DNA of 39,377 bases from Chloroflexota bacterium (GTDB lineage: Bacteria > Chloroflexota > UBA6077), in NCBI GenBank assembly GCA_021845945.1, contig JAJZRD010000008.1:1-39377 (forward strand), read 5' to 3'. A program made the position numbers and the translations under genes. This document shows positions 15,848 through 24,549 of the stretch, piece after piece (position 1 is the first letter of the stretch; every line of letters begins with the position of its first letter). The notes under the pieces are model-generated. The model was not told the origin of the DNA, did not search any database, and saw only the letters and a list, made by a program, of their open reading frames with translations.

Positions 15848-18800
15848 ACAGGGTTCGGCTTCCCGCTGTTGTCGCTTGCTCCCGCGCACCATGCACAGCC
15901 TGGGCCTCTTGCCGCAGCTCCTCCAGCAGATCCTGAAGCAGCGGCATCCAGCCGTCGCCCCGACCGCGCTGAAGCCGGATCTGGTTGGGGAGGACCCTCA
16001 GCCGAGAGCCGTGATGGCGCTGCAGCCTTCCCCGCACCGTGAGGGGTATCCCCTCCAGCTTCACCAGGATCTCTCCCTCCAGGGTGGAGATGGACTTGAT
16101 CCCGATGCGGGACGCCAGCAGCTTGACGTTCAACAGGTAGAAGAGGTTCTGGGCTTCCACGGGCAGCGGGCCGAAGCGATCCTGCACCTCCTCCAGCAGC
16201 CCGCCCAGCTCCTCCTCCTTCGCCAGGGCTGCCAGCCGCTGGTAGAGGCTGAGCCTCGCGGCATCGTCCACCACGTACTCCTCCGGCAGGTGGGCCGGCA
16301 GCGGCAGATCGACGCTCACCTGCGGCTCCACCGGCGCGGACTGCTTGCCCTGGAGCTCGGCCACAGCCTCGGCCAGCAGCCGGGTGTACAGGTCGAACCC
16401 CACGGCGTTGACCTGTCCGTGCTGCTCCACCCCCAGCAGGTTGCCGGCACCTCGGATCTCCAGGTCCTTCATGGCGATCCGGAAGCCGGATCCGAGCTCG
16501 GTGTTCTCGAAGATGGTCTTCAGCCGCTTTTCGGCCGTTTCGGTCAGCTGCTTGCTCCGGTTGTACAAGAAGTAGCCGTAGGCGCGGTTGGCCCCTCGCC
16601 CCACACGGCCTCGCAGCTGATACAGCTGGGCGAGGCCGAAGCGGTCCGCCTGGTTCACCACTATGGTGTTCACGTTGGGGATGTCCAGACCCGACTCGAT
16701 GATGGTGGTGCACACCAGGACGTCGTGCTGTCCCTCGGCGAACTCCATCATCACCCTCTCCAGCTGCTCCTCCGGCATCTGGCCGTGGCCCACCACGATG
16801 CGTGCCTCGGGCACCAGCCTCTGGATGTGACTCGCCACGAAGTGGATGTTGTGCACCCGGTTGTGCACGAGGTAAACCTGTCCGCCCCGGTCCATCTCCC
16901 GCAGGATTGCCTCCCGCACCAGGCTGTCGCTGTGCTCCGCCACGAAGGTGCGGATCGGTAGCCGGTCCTCGGGCGGCGTCTCCATGGTGCTCATGTCCCG
17001 GATCCCGGACAGCGCCATGTGGAGGGTCCGGGGGATAGGGGTGGCGCTCAGAGTCAGCACGTCCACTCGCTGGCGCAGCTGCTTCAGCCGCTCCTTGTGC
17101 ATCACCCCGAAGCGCTGCTCCTCGTCCACGATCACCAGCCCCAGCTCTTTGAACTGGACGTCCTTCTGGATCAGCCGGTGGGTGCCGATGCATATGTCGA
17201 CGGCGCCCGCCCGCAGCCCCTCCACCACCTGCCTCTGCTCCCTATCGGAGCGGAAGCGGGAGAGCACCTCCACGTTGACCGGGAAGGGTCCCAGCCGCTC
17301 CCGGAAGGTGTTGTGGTGCTGCTGGGCCAGTACCGTGGTCGGCACGAGCACCGCCACCTGCTTGCCGTCCATCACCGCCTTGAAAGCAGCCCGCAGCGCC
17401 ACCTCCGTCTTTCCGTAGCCCACGTCGCCGCAGATCAGCCGGTCCATGGGTCGGGCCGTCTCCATGTCGGCCTTCACCTCCTGGATCGCCTGAAGCTGGT
17501 CCGGCGTCTCCAGGTAGGGGAAGGAGGACTCCAGCTCCCCCTGCCAGGGCGAGTCCGGCGGGAAGGCGTAGCCCGACTGGGACTGGCGGGCCGAGTAGAT
17601 CGCCAGCAGCTCCTTGGCCACGTTCCGCACGGAGTTCCTGACCCGCTCCTTGGCCCGAGTCCAGTCGGAGGTGCCCAGCCTGCTGAGGGCCGGCCTCTCC
17701 TCGCCGGCCCCAACGTAGCGGGAGACCCGGTCCACCTGGTCGACGGGGACGTACAGCTTGTCGGCCTCAGCGTACTCCAGCAGCAGGTACTCCCGTTCGC
17801 CCGCCTCGGTGGACATCTTCTGGAGGCCCAGGAAGCGGCCGATGCCGTGCTCCACGTGGACGGCCATCTCCCCCTCCACCAGGTCGCTCAAGAAGGCTTC
17901 CCGCGGGGCGGCACGGCGGCGCACCACACGGTGGACCTTGGTCCAGCCGAAGATCTCGGCGTCCCCCAGCACCACGACCCCCAGCGCCTCGCTGGACCAG
18001 CCGTGGCGCAGGGAACCCTGGACCAGGTGGAGACCCGGCGCCGGTGTCTCCGAGATCGCCTGCTCCGGCACGATGGAGCGGTCCTTCTCCTCGGCCAGCA
18101 GGTCGGCCAGCCTCTCGCTCTGCTGGCTGACCAAGACAACCAGGTGCTGAGTGCTGGGTGCTGAGTGCTGGGTGCTGAGTGCTGGGTGCTGAGCAGCGGA
18201 CTTCTCACCCCACCCCTCTCCCCTCCCCGCTGCGGGGAGGGGCCGGGGGAGAGGTCTGCTCCCCGTCTCCCCGTCTCCCCGCCTCCCGCTCACCCCGTCG
18301 GCGAGGGCCAGAGCCTCGTCCAGGACGAGCGGCAGCCTGCCGCCGTAGCTGGGCGGCGCGGTGAAGGGGAGCTCCAGGGCCTCCGGGTCGTAACGCATCT
18401 CCATCAGAGGCCAACCGCCGGCCTGGGCGGAGGCGTAGAGGCTCCCCCACTCGTGGAGCGCCGGCGGCAAGCCGCTCGGGATCTCTGCCCGCTCCACGGC
18501 CTGCCACTGCAGGTGGGTTGCCTGCTCCAGCAGATCGTCCCCCACGGCCGCGATCTGGGCGGGATCGTCCAGCACGAGCAGCCCCCCTTCGGGCAGGTAG
18601 TCGAGGAGGGTGCTGTGGCCCAGGAACCCCCGGTAGAAGCCCAGGGAGGCGCAGGCCTGCCCCTCCACCAGCAGGTCCAGCTCCCTGGCGAGGGTCTCCT
18701 GCGAGGCGGGCGAGCAGGCGGACAGATCCAGCGCCCGCAGCCGCGATCGGGTCTCCTCGTCGGCGGGAGGGAGCACCTCGTGGGGTGGGGTGATCTCCAC

Positions 18801-19607
18801 CTCCTCCAGGCGATCCACCGAGCGCTGGGTGGCCGGATCGAAGGCGCGAATCGACTCGATCTCGTCTCCGAACAGCTCGATGCGGAAGGGAGTGGGGCTG
18901 CCCGGCGGGTATACGTCCAGGATGCCGCCCCGGCGGCTGAAGCTGCCCGGCGTCTCCACGACGCTCGCCGGTTCGTAGCCCATCTCCACCCACCGCTTCA
19001 GGGTAGCCTGGAGCGGGAGCCGCCGCCCGGCCCGCAGCCTTTGCACCGCCCGGCTCAGCTCCTCGGGGGACATCACCCGCTCCATCATCGCCCGCCCGCC
19101 GGCGACCACCACCAGGCCGGTGCTGGGTTCCAGCTCCCTCTCCCCCTGGGAGAGGGTCGGGGTGAGGGCTCGTGCGAACTGCCGAGTGCTGGGTGCTGAG
19201 TGCTGGGTGCCGGCGGCTGGTGGCTTATGGCCGATAGCTGACGGCTGATAGCTGATAGCTGATAGCTCGCGCATGGCGAACAGTCGTGCCGCCGTGGCGG
19301 TTGGGTCGGCGGGCATGCGCTCGTAGGGCAGGGAATCGGGCTCGGGGAACAGCAGCACCCGATCGGGATCGGCCGACCAGAGGGCGATCTGCTCCTGCAG
19401 CTCCCGGGCTCGGCCCGGCCGGGCCGTCACCACCAGGATGGGCACGCCCAGCCGCCGCTGGAGGGCGGCCAGCAGGTAGGGCTTGGCGCCCTCGGCCATG
19501 GCCAGGGCAGCAGGATCCCTCCGGCCCAGCCGCTCCAACAGGGATGCAAGGCCGGGCCATCGGTCTATCAGGTCGAGCAGACCGTGCAGACGAAGTGTAG
19601 TTTCCAT
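15846..19607 (-). CDS. mfd: Transcription-repair coupling factor Mfd, with in-frame repeat insertions
   Basis: 1253 residues. It frees RNA polymerase stalled at lesions and recruits UvrA. In order: a UvrB-like N-terminal module, the polymerase-interaction domain (MAVHVEHGIGRFLGLQ near 582), a RecG-like translocase with Walker A GDVGYGKT near 726-733 and DEEQRFGV near 825, helicase motifs ending RGRVGRGANRAYGYF, and the C-terminal TRCF domain. It is about 100 residues longer than E. coli Mfd (1148). Two blocks account for this: residues ~114-160 and ~437-488, which translate short intergenic-type repeats (ISYQPSAI, TQHSAPST, LTPTLSQGERE). Both lie in the N-terminal half and keep frame, so the motor is intact. 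No SD precedes the ATG, because a family B repeat abuts it. The stop lies in a family F repeat. Confidence 0.95.
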   Translation of the reverse strand: METTLRLHGLLDLIDRWPGLASLLERLGRRDPAALAMAEGAKPYLLAALQRRLGVPILVVTARPGRARELQEQIALWSADPDRVLLFPEPDSLPYERMPADPTATAARLFAMRELSAISYQPSAIGHKPPAAGTQHSAPSTRQFARALTPTLSQGERELEPSTGLVVVAGGRAMMERVMSPEELSRAVQRLRAGRRLPLQATLKRWVEMGYEPASVVETPGSFSRRGGILDVYPPGSPTPFRIELFGDEIESIRAFDPATQRSVDRLEEVEITPPHEVLPPADEETRSRLRALDLSACSPASQETLARELDLLVEGQACASLGFYRGFLGHSTLLDYLPEGGLLVLDDPAQIAAVGDDLLEQATHLQWQAVERAEIPSGLPPALHEWGSLYASAQAGGWPLMEMRYDPEALELPFTAPPSYGGRLPLVLDEALALADGVSGRRGDGETGSRPLPRPLPAAGRGEGWGEKSAAQHPALSTQHSAPSTQHLVVLVSQQSERLADLLAEEKDRSIVPEQAISETPAPGLHLVQGSLRHGWSSEALGVVVLGDAEIFGWTKVHRVVRRRAAPREAFLSDLVEGEMAVHVEHGIGRFLGLQKMSTEAGEREYLLLEYAEADKLYVPVDQVDRVSRYVGAGEERPALSRLGTSDWTRAKERVRNSVRNVAKELLAIYSARQSQSGYAFPPDSPWQGELESSFPYLETPDQLQAIQEVKADMETARPMDRLICGDVGYGKTEVALRAAFKAVMDGKQVAVLVPTTVLAQQHHNTFRERLGPFPVNVEVLSRFRSDREQRQVVEGLRAGAVDICIGTHRLIQKDVQFKELGLVIVDEEQRFGVMHKERLKQLRQRVDVLTLSATPIPRTLHMALSGIRDMSTMETPPEDRLPIRTFVAEHSDSLVREAILREMDRGGQVYLVHNRVHNIHFVASHIQRLVPEARIVVGHGQMPEEQLERVMMEFAEGQHDVLVCTTIIESGLDIPNVNTIVVNQADRFGLAQLYQLRGRVGRGANRAYGYFLYNRSKQLTETAEKRLKTIFENTELGSGFRIAMKDLEIRGAGNLLGVEQHGQVNAVGFDLYTRLLAEAVAELQGKQSAPVEPQVSVDLPLPAHLPEEYVVDDAARLSLYQRLAALAKEEELGGLLEEVQDRFGPLPVEAQNLFYLLNVKLLASRIGIKSISTLEGEILVKLEGIPLTVRGRLQRHHGSRLRVLPNQIRLQRGRGDGWMPLLQDLLEELRQEAQAVHGAREQATTAGSRTL
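18142..18300. repeat. In-frame composite repeat block inside mfd (families E, C and A)
   Basis: About 159 bases. They contain CCCCGTCTCCCCGTCTCCCC (family E), a CCCTCTCCCC..GGGGAGGGG hairpin (family C type) and seven GTGCTGA/GTGCTGG heptads (family A). The minus-strand translation reads GRRGDGETGS..PLPAAGRGEGWGEK..ALSTQHSAPST and has no counterpart in Mfd proteins. It separates LVLDEALALAD from LVVLVSQQSERLADLL, which would otherwise be nearly contiguous. Confidence 0.85.
19128..19268. repeat. In-frame composite repeat block inside mfd (families C, A and B)
   Basis: About 141 bases carrying family C (CCCTCTCCCCCTGGGAGAGG then GTCGGGGTGAGGGC), family A heptads (19187-19210) and family B (AGCTGATAGCTGATAGCTGA, 19222-19268). 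The translation ELSAISYQPSAIGHKPPAAG..TLSQGEREL replaces a short linker between ATAARLFAMR and STGLVVVAGGRAMMERV. The length is a multiple of three and no stop is introduced. Confidence 0.85.
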
Positions 19608-19608
19608 C

Positions 19609-19680
19609 GATCAGCTATCAGTTCTCAGCAGTCAGCAGTCAGCCACCGTGTTGAGGCTGACGGCTGACTGCTGACTGCTC
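19609..19680. repeat. Repeat family B between pth and mfd
   Basis: CAGCTATCAGTTCTCAGCAG, TCAGCAGTCAGC and the inverted GCTGACGGCTGACTGCTGAC fill the whole 76-base gap as a long imperfect hairpin. It leaves no visible ribosome-binding site for mfd. Confidence 0.75.
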
Positions 19681-19683
19681 CCC

Positions 19684-20241
19684 CTACGCGTTGAACTCGT
19701 TCATGGCTGCTTCCATCCCCTCGGCCAGGGTAGCCTCGACGGCCTCCACCGCCCGGTTCAGTGCCTCCTCGATGAGGGGACGCTCCTCGGCGGAGAATCT
19801 GCCCAGGACGTGATCCACGGCCTCTATCTCCGCCGGCCGGCCGATGCCGATCCGAAGGCGGGGGACGTCGCTCGTTCCCAGCATCCCGATGATGGATTGC
19901 AGCCCCCGGTGGCCGCCCGCGCTCCCCCTCTCCCTGAGCCGGATCTTTCCCACCGGCAGGTCGCGCTCGTCGTAGACCACCAGCAGGTCCCTGGGAGAGA
20001 GCTTGTAGAAACGGACGAGGCATACCACCGCCTCGCCGCTCAGATTCATGAAAGTCTGGGGTTTGGCCAGACACACCCGGTGGCCGGCCAGGGTCCCTAG
20101 GGCCGTGAGGGCGTTGCACTGCTTCTTGGTAACGTCGACGCCGCAGCGCCGCGCCAGCCGGTCCAGCACCATGAACCCCACGTTGTGCCGGGTGTTGGCG
20201 TACCTGGAGCCGGGGTTGCCCAGTCCCACCACGAGCTTCAC
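19684..20241 (-). CDS. pth: Peptidyl-tRNA hydrolase
   Basis: 185 residues. It recycles peptidyl-tRNA released by stalled ribosomes. The start is the GTG at 20241, giving MKLVVGLGNPGSRYANTRHN, the classic N-terminus with the catalytic His and preceded by GGAGTGGAAC; a TTG four codons earlier is less likely. LAKPQTFMNLSGEAV and DERDLPVGKIRLRERGSAGG carry the substrate-binding Asn and catalytic Asp. The usual HNGLKSI reads HRGLQSI, so the second active-site Asn is replaced by Arg, which is uncommon. It precedes mfd on the same strand, a common pairing. Confidence 0.93.
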   Translation of the reverse strand: MKLVVGLGNPGSRYANTRHNVGFMVLDRLARRCGVDVTKKQCNALTALGTLAGHRVCLAKPQTFMNLSGEAVVCLVRFYKLSPRDLLVVYDERDLPVGKIRLRERGSAGGHRGLQSIIGMLGTSDVPRLRIGIGRPAEIEAVDHVLGRFSAEERPLIEEALNRAVEAVEATLAEGMEAAMNEFNA

Positions 20242-20261
20242 GTTCCACTCCAAACACTCAT

Positions 20262-20288
20262 AGGGGCTGGTCGCCGTGACCAGCCCCT
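20262..20288 (-). terminator. Terminator-like hairpin between the polysaccharide genes and pth
   Basis: Perfect 11-bp stem AGGGGCTGGTC / GACCAGCCCCT with a 5-base loop. It lies 57 bases past the stop of the glycosylphosphotransferase gene and just upstream of pth. No clear T-run follows (ATGAGTGTTT), so termination efficiency is uncertain. Confidence 0.55.
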
Positions 20289-20345
20289 GCGATCTCGCAG
20301 AAGCCCCCCTACTCTAGGCCGGGGCGCTATCGATATTGTACCAAA

Positions 20346-21746
20346 TCAGTAGGCGTTGCCGCCCGTAAAGACGGTGAAGATGGTGCGCAGCAGGATCTTG
20401 ATGTCGAAGAAGGGCGACCAGTTCTCCACGTAGTAGAGGTCGTACTTGGTCCGCTCCTCGATGGAGGTGTTGCCCCGCAGGCCGTTCACCTGGGCCCAGC
20501 CGGTCATCCCGGCCCTCTCGTTGTGCCGCTCGGCGTAGCGCGGGATGATCTGGCTGAACTGCTCCACGAAGTAGGGCCGCTCCGGCCGGGGCCCCACCAG
20601 GCTCATCTCGCCCAGCAGAACGTTGATCAGCTGCGGCATCTCGTCAAAGGAGTAGCGCCGCATGAACCGGCCCAAACCGGTGGTGCGCTGGTCGCCGGGC
20701 TTGGCCCAGATGGGGCCGGACTCCTTCTCGGCGTCGGGCACCATGGAGCGGAACTTCAGCAGCTCGAAGGGCTTGCCGTCCAGCCCCACCCGGACCTGAC
20801 TGAAGAACACCGGCCCTTCGCGGGAGGTCAGCTTGATGGCCAGGGCGGCCAGCATCAGGATGGGGGAGAGCACCACCAGGCTGGCGGCGCTGATGGTGAG
20901 GTCCATGGCGCGTTTGATGGCCTGGTGCCACCACCGCAGCGAGACGTCCCGGATCCGCAGCAGCGGCAGTCCACCCAACTCGGCCACCGCCACCTCGCTA
21001 GACATGATCTGGAAGACGTCCGGGAACACCTTCACGTTGATCCGCAGCTTCCCGCAGGCGTGCACCAGGTGCAGGATCTGCTTGTGGGACAGGGAGGGCG
21101 AGGCGAACACCACCTCGTCGATGCGGTACTCGTTCACCACCTGGGCCAGGCAGGAGGTGGGACCCAGCACCGGCAGGTCGCCGGGCGGGATGACCGTGGG
21201 GTCGTCCTCCAGGTATCCGACGACGGTGTAGCCCAGCCCCGGCCAGTTGGAGATCCGGTCGTAGATGATGAGCCCCGGCTCGTCCGCCCCCACGATCAGC
21301 AGCCGCTCCTGGTTGATCCCCAGGCTCCGCAGGATGGACACCAGACCGTTCAGGATCAGCCGAGAGATCCAGAGCAGCACCACGGAGATCCCCCAGGCGT
21401 AGATCAGGACCCAGCGCGGGTAGTCGATCCCCTTGAACAGGATGGCGCTCACCCCCAGGGCCAGGAGGGTTCCCGCGGTGGTGGCCAGCAGGACCGAGTA
21501 GAACAGGTCTATTCGGGAAACCCCTCGCTGGGGGCTGTACAGGCGGGCGGCGAACAGGGCCGCCACCACGCCGAGAACCATCAGCAGAGCCAGTCCCTGG
21601 TAGGCGTAGAGCGGAGGCATGGTGATGCCGGCCCGGGGCTCCATCTCCAATCTCATGCGGTAGGCCAGGGCGAAGGAGGCGACCTGCAACAGGACGTCGG
21701 TCATCAGGAGGAAGAGACTGAAGATCAACTCGAAGAGCCGCTTCAT
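20346..21746 (-). CDS. Polyprenyl glycosylphosphotransferase (exopolysaccharide-initiating sugar transferase)
   Basis: 466 residues of the WbaP/WcaJ type. It loads a sugar-1-phosphate onto undecaprenyl phosphate at the inner face of the membrane, the first step of a polysaccharide repeat unit. About four or five N-terminal membrane segments are followed by a CoA-binding-like domain (RLLIVGADEPGL). A hairpin helix (KRAMDLTISAASLVVLSPIL) then leads to the catalytic domain: GPVFFSQVRVGLDGKPFELL, KFRSMVPDAE, and MSLVGPRPERPYFVEQF. All core motifs are intact. The start at 21746 has AAGGAGG upstream and shares one base with the stop of the glycosyltransferase gene before it, so translation is coupled. 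Confidence 0.93.
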   Translation of the reverse strand: MKRLFELIFSLFLLMTDVLLQVASFALAYRMRLEMEPRAGITMPPLYAYQGLALLMVLGVVAALFAARLYSPQRGVSRIDLFYSVLLATTAGTLLALGVSAILFKGIDYPRWVLIYAWGISVVLLWISRLILNGLVSILRSLGINQERLLIVGADEPGLIIYDRISNWPGLGYTVVGYLEDDPTVIPPGDLPVLGPTSCLAQVVNEYRIDEVVFASPSLSHKQILHLVHACGKLRINVKVFPDVFQIMSSEVAVAELGGLPLLRIRDVSLRWWHQAIKRAMDLTISAASLVVLSPILMLAALAIKLTSREGPVFFSQVRVGLDGKPFELLKFRSMVPDAEKESGPIWAKPGDQRTTGLGRFMRRYSFDEMPQLINVLLGEMSLVGPRPERPYFVEQFSQIIPRYAERHNERAGMTGWAQVNGLRGNTSIEERTKYDLYYVENWSPFFDIKILLRTIFTVFTGGNAY

Positions 21747-22639
21747 CAGGAGACCCTCCTTGCCTCCGGCGGGCGCAGGTAGTTCACGGCGAGGGAGAAG
21801 GCGCACTTGGCCCAGATGGCCGCGACGATCAGGAATCCCAGGAGGCCGTTGGTGCCCGCCGCGTAGTGCTTCTTATAGAAGAGGTGCATGGCCCGGTAGA
21901 ACTCGACGATGGTCTTCCCGGGGTGCCGCCTGCTGCTGGCCCCCTTGTGGTGCAGCACCACCACCGCCGGGTTGTAGAGGACTCTCCACCCCTTCGCCTT
22001 GATCCGATATGCCCAATCCAGGTCCTCGCCGTACATGAAGAAAGACTCGTCCAGGAAGCCCACCTGTCGGATCGCCGCAGCCCGAACCATCATGAAGGCC
22101 CCGACCACGGAGTCTACCTCTGCCGGTTGGTTGGGGTCCAGATAGGTCAGGTTGTACCGCCCGAAGCGACGGCTGTTGGGGAACAGGTTGCTCAGCCCCA
22201 GCATCCGGTAGAAGGACACCTCGGGGGTGGGGAAGCTGCGCCGGCAGGCCAGGTCCAGACTCCCGTTCTCCCGAACCAGCTTGGTGCCCGCTATCCCCGC
22301 CTCGGGGTGGGCATCCATGAAATCCACCATCTCCTTCAACGCGCGGGGGGGCAATTCCGTATCGGGATTGAGCAGCAGCAGGTACTCCCCCTGGCACCGG
22401 CGAAGGGCCAGGTTGTTGGCGAATGCGTAACCCCGGTTGGCGTCGCACTGGATCAGCTGAGCCTGAGGGAACTCCGCGGACACCATGGCGGCGCTGCCGT
22501 CCACGGAGGCGTTGTCCACCACGAACAGCTCCATGGCCGGGGCCTCCTGGCTCCTCGTTACCGATTGGAGGCAGGCCCGAAGCAGGTCGCGGGTGTCGAA
22601 GTTGACGATGACGATGGAGAGCCTAGGGGTCGTAGGCAA
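21746..22639 (-). CDS. Glycosyltransferase family 2 (rhamnosyltransferase-like)
   Basis: 297 residues from a TTG at 22639, chosen because AGGA lies five bases before it; GTG codons at 22657 and 22663 are alternatives. SIVIVNFDTRDLLRACLQSV opens the nucleotide-sugar fold. DNASVDGS, LLLNPDTEL (D-x-D) and FFMYGEDLDWAYRIKAKGW (ED motif) mark a GT2 enzyme of the WbbL/rhamnosyltransferase kind. A hydrophobic C-terminal segment (GLLGFLIVAAIWAKCAFSLA) may tether it to the membrane. The donor and acceptor sugars are unknown. The gene is one base overlapped with the glycosylphosphotransferase and surely part of the same surface-polysaccharide unit. Confidence 0.9.
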   Translation of the reverse strand: MPTTPRLSIVIVNFDTRDLLRACLQSVTRSQEAPAMELFVVDNASVDGSAAMVSAEFPQAQLIQCDANRGYAFANNLALRRCQGEYLLLLNPDTELPPRALKEMVDFMDAHPEAGIAGTKLVRENGSLDLACRRSFPTPEVSFYRMLGLSNLFPNSRRFGRYNLTYLDPNQPAEVDSVVGAFMMVRAAAIRQVGFLDESFFMYGEDLDWAYRIKAKGWRVLYNPAVVVLHHKGASSRRHPGKTIVEFYRAMHLFYKKHYAAGTNGLLGFLIVAAIWAKCAFSLAVNYLRPPEARRVS

Positions 22640-22800
22640 GCCTGTCCTCGATAGCACGTCCACATTCCATGGGACACAGGCCGTCTCAAAGGAGCACTCC
22701 GGCAGAACGGCGTCGAGCGCGTAAAGCAGAACTACACCACAGCCACGATGGATGAAGCTGAGGCGATTATAGTGGTGGCCGCAGAAGAGGTCAAACTCTG

Positions 22801-22842
22801 CCTTCTCCCTCTCCCCTTGGGAGAGGGTCGGGGTGAGGGCTG
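22801..22842. repeat. Repeat family C between two glycosyltransferase genes
   Basis: CCTTCTCCCTCTCCCCTTGG followed by GAGAGGGTCGGGGTGAGGGC. It is the same element that, translated as LTPTLSQGERE, sits inside mfd at 19128-19170. Here it lies in the ~220-base gap between the two glycosyltransferase genes. Confidence 0.75.
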
Positions 22843-22863
22843 TAGCAGGGGTACCGGCGCTGA

Positions 22864-23847
22864 CTACGATTTTCGCGTCTGTCGCAGCCTCCACAGGATC
22901 CCCACCGGGTAGCCGGCCATCTTGGCCAGATCCCCGACCATCCGGATTGCGGGCACCCAGGCTATGGCCTCCGCCTTTTCCAGAGGCGATAGCCCGCTCA
23001 GCCGTGGTGCCAGTCTCTGGTAGGGGGTCTTCAGGTGCAGGGCCGCACCCACGGCCAGGGGCAGCAGGAGGATCGGCCTCTTGCGGCTCGCCTGAAGCAG
23101 GGCCAGGCCCGCCTCGTAGCCGGCGTAGCGGATGGCGTGCCGCCAGGGCCAGAGGCCTGCTTTGCCGTCTCCTCGAGCGTACCGGAAGTACTGAGTACAG
23201 AAGGCGCGCAGGCTGCCCCGAGGGCGGAACTTGGCCACCGCCTCGGGGGCCCAGGCGAAGACGCAGCCGGACCGGCGCAGGGCCAGGTCGAACACCACGT
23301 CCTCGCAGTAGTCCAGCCATTCCGGGTAGCCTCCGGCCCGGCGCCAGGCCTCTTTGGTGAAGGCGACCGACCGGCTGGAGGGGAGGAAGCGGGCGGGGTT
23401 GATCTCCTCCCGTGTGGGAAGGACCGTGGCGCCCATGGCCAGCTCGAAGACGTTCTTCGGATCGGGCTCGAAGAAGCCGCTCACCACGTCGACCCGGCCG
23501 TGCCGTCTCTGAAAAGGTGTGACCAGCTGCTCCAGCCAGGTCGGCTTGAAGCGGACGCCGGCGTCGGTCACCGCTATCACGTCGCCCGTGGCCTGCCCCA
23601 CCGCGGCATTCCGGCCCTCCGAGATGTTGGAGCCGGGCAGCTGGAGAACCTGGAGGCTGAGGCGGTCGCCGGCTGTGGCCCGGATCCGCTCCACGGTGGC
23701 GTCGGTGGAGCCTCCGTCGGAGATGATCACCTCGTCCGGTCGCCGGGTTTGAGCCGCCAGCGACTCGACGAGATCGACCACGCTCGCCTCTTCGTTCAGG
23801 ACGGTGGCGATGACGGTAACCTTCAGGGGTCGGGTTGCTTCAGCCAT
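22864..23847 (-). CDS. Glycosyltransferase family 2
   Basis: 327 residues. VTVIATVLNEEASVVDLVES, then VIISDGGSTDATVERI and AVTDAGVRFKPTWLEQL (D-x-D-like), place it in GT2. A middle part with YCEDVVFDLALRRSG follows, then a C-terminal region with hydrophobic stretches (PILLLPLAVGAAL). It probably adds one sugar to the lipid-linked chain; the specificity is not readable. The ATG at 23847 has GCGAGG upstream. The open frame continues upstream, but those residues look non-coding. Confidence 0.9.
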   Translation of the reverse strand: MAEATRPLKVTVIATVLNEEASVVDLVESLAAQTRRPDEVIISDGGSTDATVERIRATAGDRLSLQVLQLPGSNISEGRNAAVGQATGDVIAVTDAGVRFKPTWLEQLVTPFQRRHGRVDVVSGFFEPDPKNVFELAMGATVLPTREEINPARFLPSSRSVAFTKEAWRRAGGYPEWLDYCEDVVFDLALRRSGCVFAWAPEAVAKFRPRGSLRAFCTQYFRYARGDGKAGLWPWRHAIRYAGYEAGLALLQASRKRPILLLPLAVGAALHLKTPYQRLAPRLSGLSPLEKAEAIAWVPAIRMVGDLAKMAGYPVGILWRLRQTRKS

Positions 23848-24172
23848 GGTACCTCGCAGCAACGACTTCAGCCGTTCGGTCCCTCGCCGCGAGGAGCAGG
23901 ACGAACGACCGACGTCTCTGCTACAGCCTTCTTCCTCCGCCGTACGCAGTCTGTCAGTCGGTGGCGATCGGCGGACTGCAGCTCCGCTTCGCTCAGCACG
24001 ACGGGTCCGGAGCCGCGCCAAGGTATGGAGCCGGCGTGTCGTTGCCGCAGCGCAGAGATGATAGGTTCTGCTTCCAGTTGCGTCAAGCGGCGCCTTATGA
24101 TAGCGTTTCCCCAACAGAGCTTCGCGGGCCTGAACGGCTTTGCGCGGCTCTGCCTCGACCGGGGAGGTGGCG
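23848..24172. other. 325-base divergent intergenic region, no gene recognised
   Basis: Lies between the minus-strand glycosyltransferase gene and the plus-strand zinc-ribbon gene, so it should hold both promoters. A TATGAT-like hexamer occurs about 75 bases before the zinc-ribbon gene but has no good -35. A CTCCGCTTCGCTCAGCACGA stretch looks like another intergenic repeat. Frames across it resemble no protein I know. Confidence 0.5.
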
Positions 24173-24547
24173 ATGCGCTGCGCCCATTGTGGGACCCGTT
24201 TTGACCTGGAGGACAACTACTGCCGGAATTGCGGAACGGCGCTGAATCGTCGGGAGCTGCCCACCGTCGTCTCCCGTTCTCTCCTGCCGGTGCCCTGGGC
24301 CATGGCGAGGGGCCCGGTCGTGCGGGGCGTGGTCGCGCTGGCGGTCGGCACGGTGATGGAGCTGGCGAGGAGGGAGGTCTCCCGCCGAGTCATTTCCCAG
24401 GATCCCTCCCAGGCGCTCGCTCTCCTGGCCGCGGGCAAGCCTGTCGAGGCGAAGCGCCGCTTCCCCTGGTCGAAACAACCCCCCAGGGGCGAGTACGAGG
24501 TCACCGAGACGGTGATCCAGCGCACCGTGCGCTTCTTCCGGAAGTAA
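24173..24547 (+). CDS. Small zinc-ribbon protein
   Basis: 124 residues from the ATG at 24173, fixed by GGGGAGGTGGCG directly upstream. The N-terminus is a four-cysteine zinc ribbon, CAHCGTRFDLEDNYCRNCG. A hydrophobic, possibly membrane-associated or amphipathic stretch (VVRGVVALAVGTVMELARRE) follows, then a basic C-terminus ending VTETVIQRTVRFFRK. No catalytic motif is visible. The architecture resembles zinc-ribbon membrane-associated proteins of unknown role in Chloroflexota-like genomes. It stands alone on the plus strand and converges on rdgB across a family C repeat pair. Confidence 0.85.
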   Translation: MRCAHCGTRFDLEDNYCRNCGTALNRRELPTVVSRSLLPVPWAMARGPVVRGVVALAVGTVMELARREVSRRVISQDPSQALALLAAGKPVEAKRRFPWSKQPPRGEYEVTETVIQRTVRFFRK

Positions 24548-24549
24548 CC

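Noticed and set aside
18142..18300. Heptad tandem repeats considered as a CRISPR-like or VNTR locus.
   Set aside because: Units are 7 bases with no spacers, they lie within mfd, and no cas genes are present.
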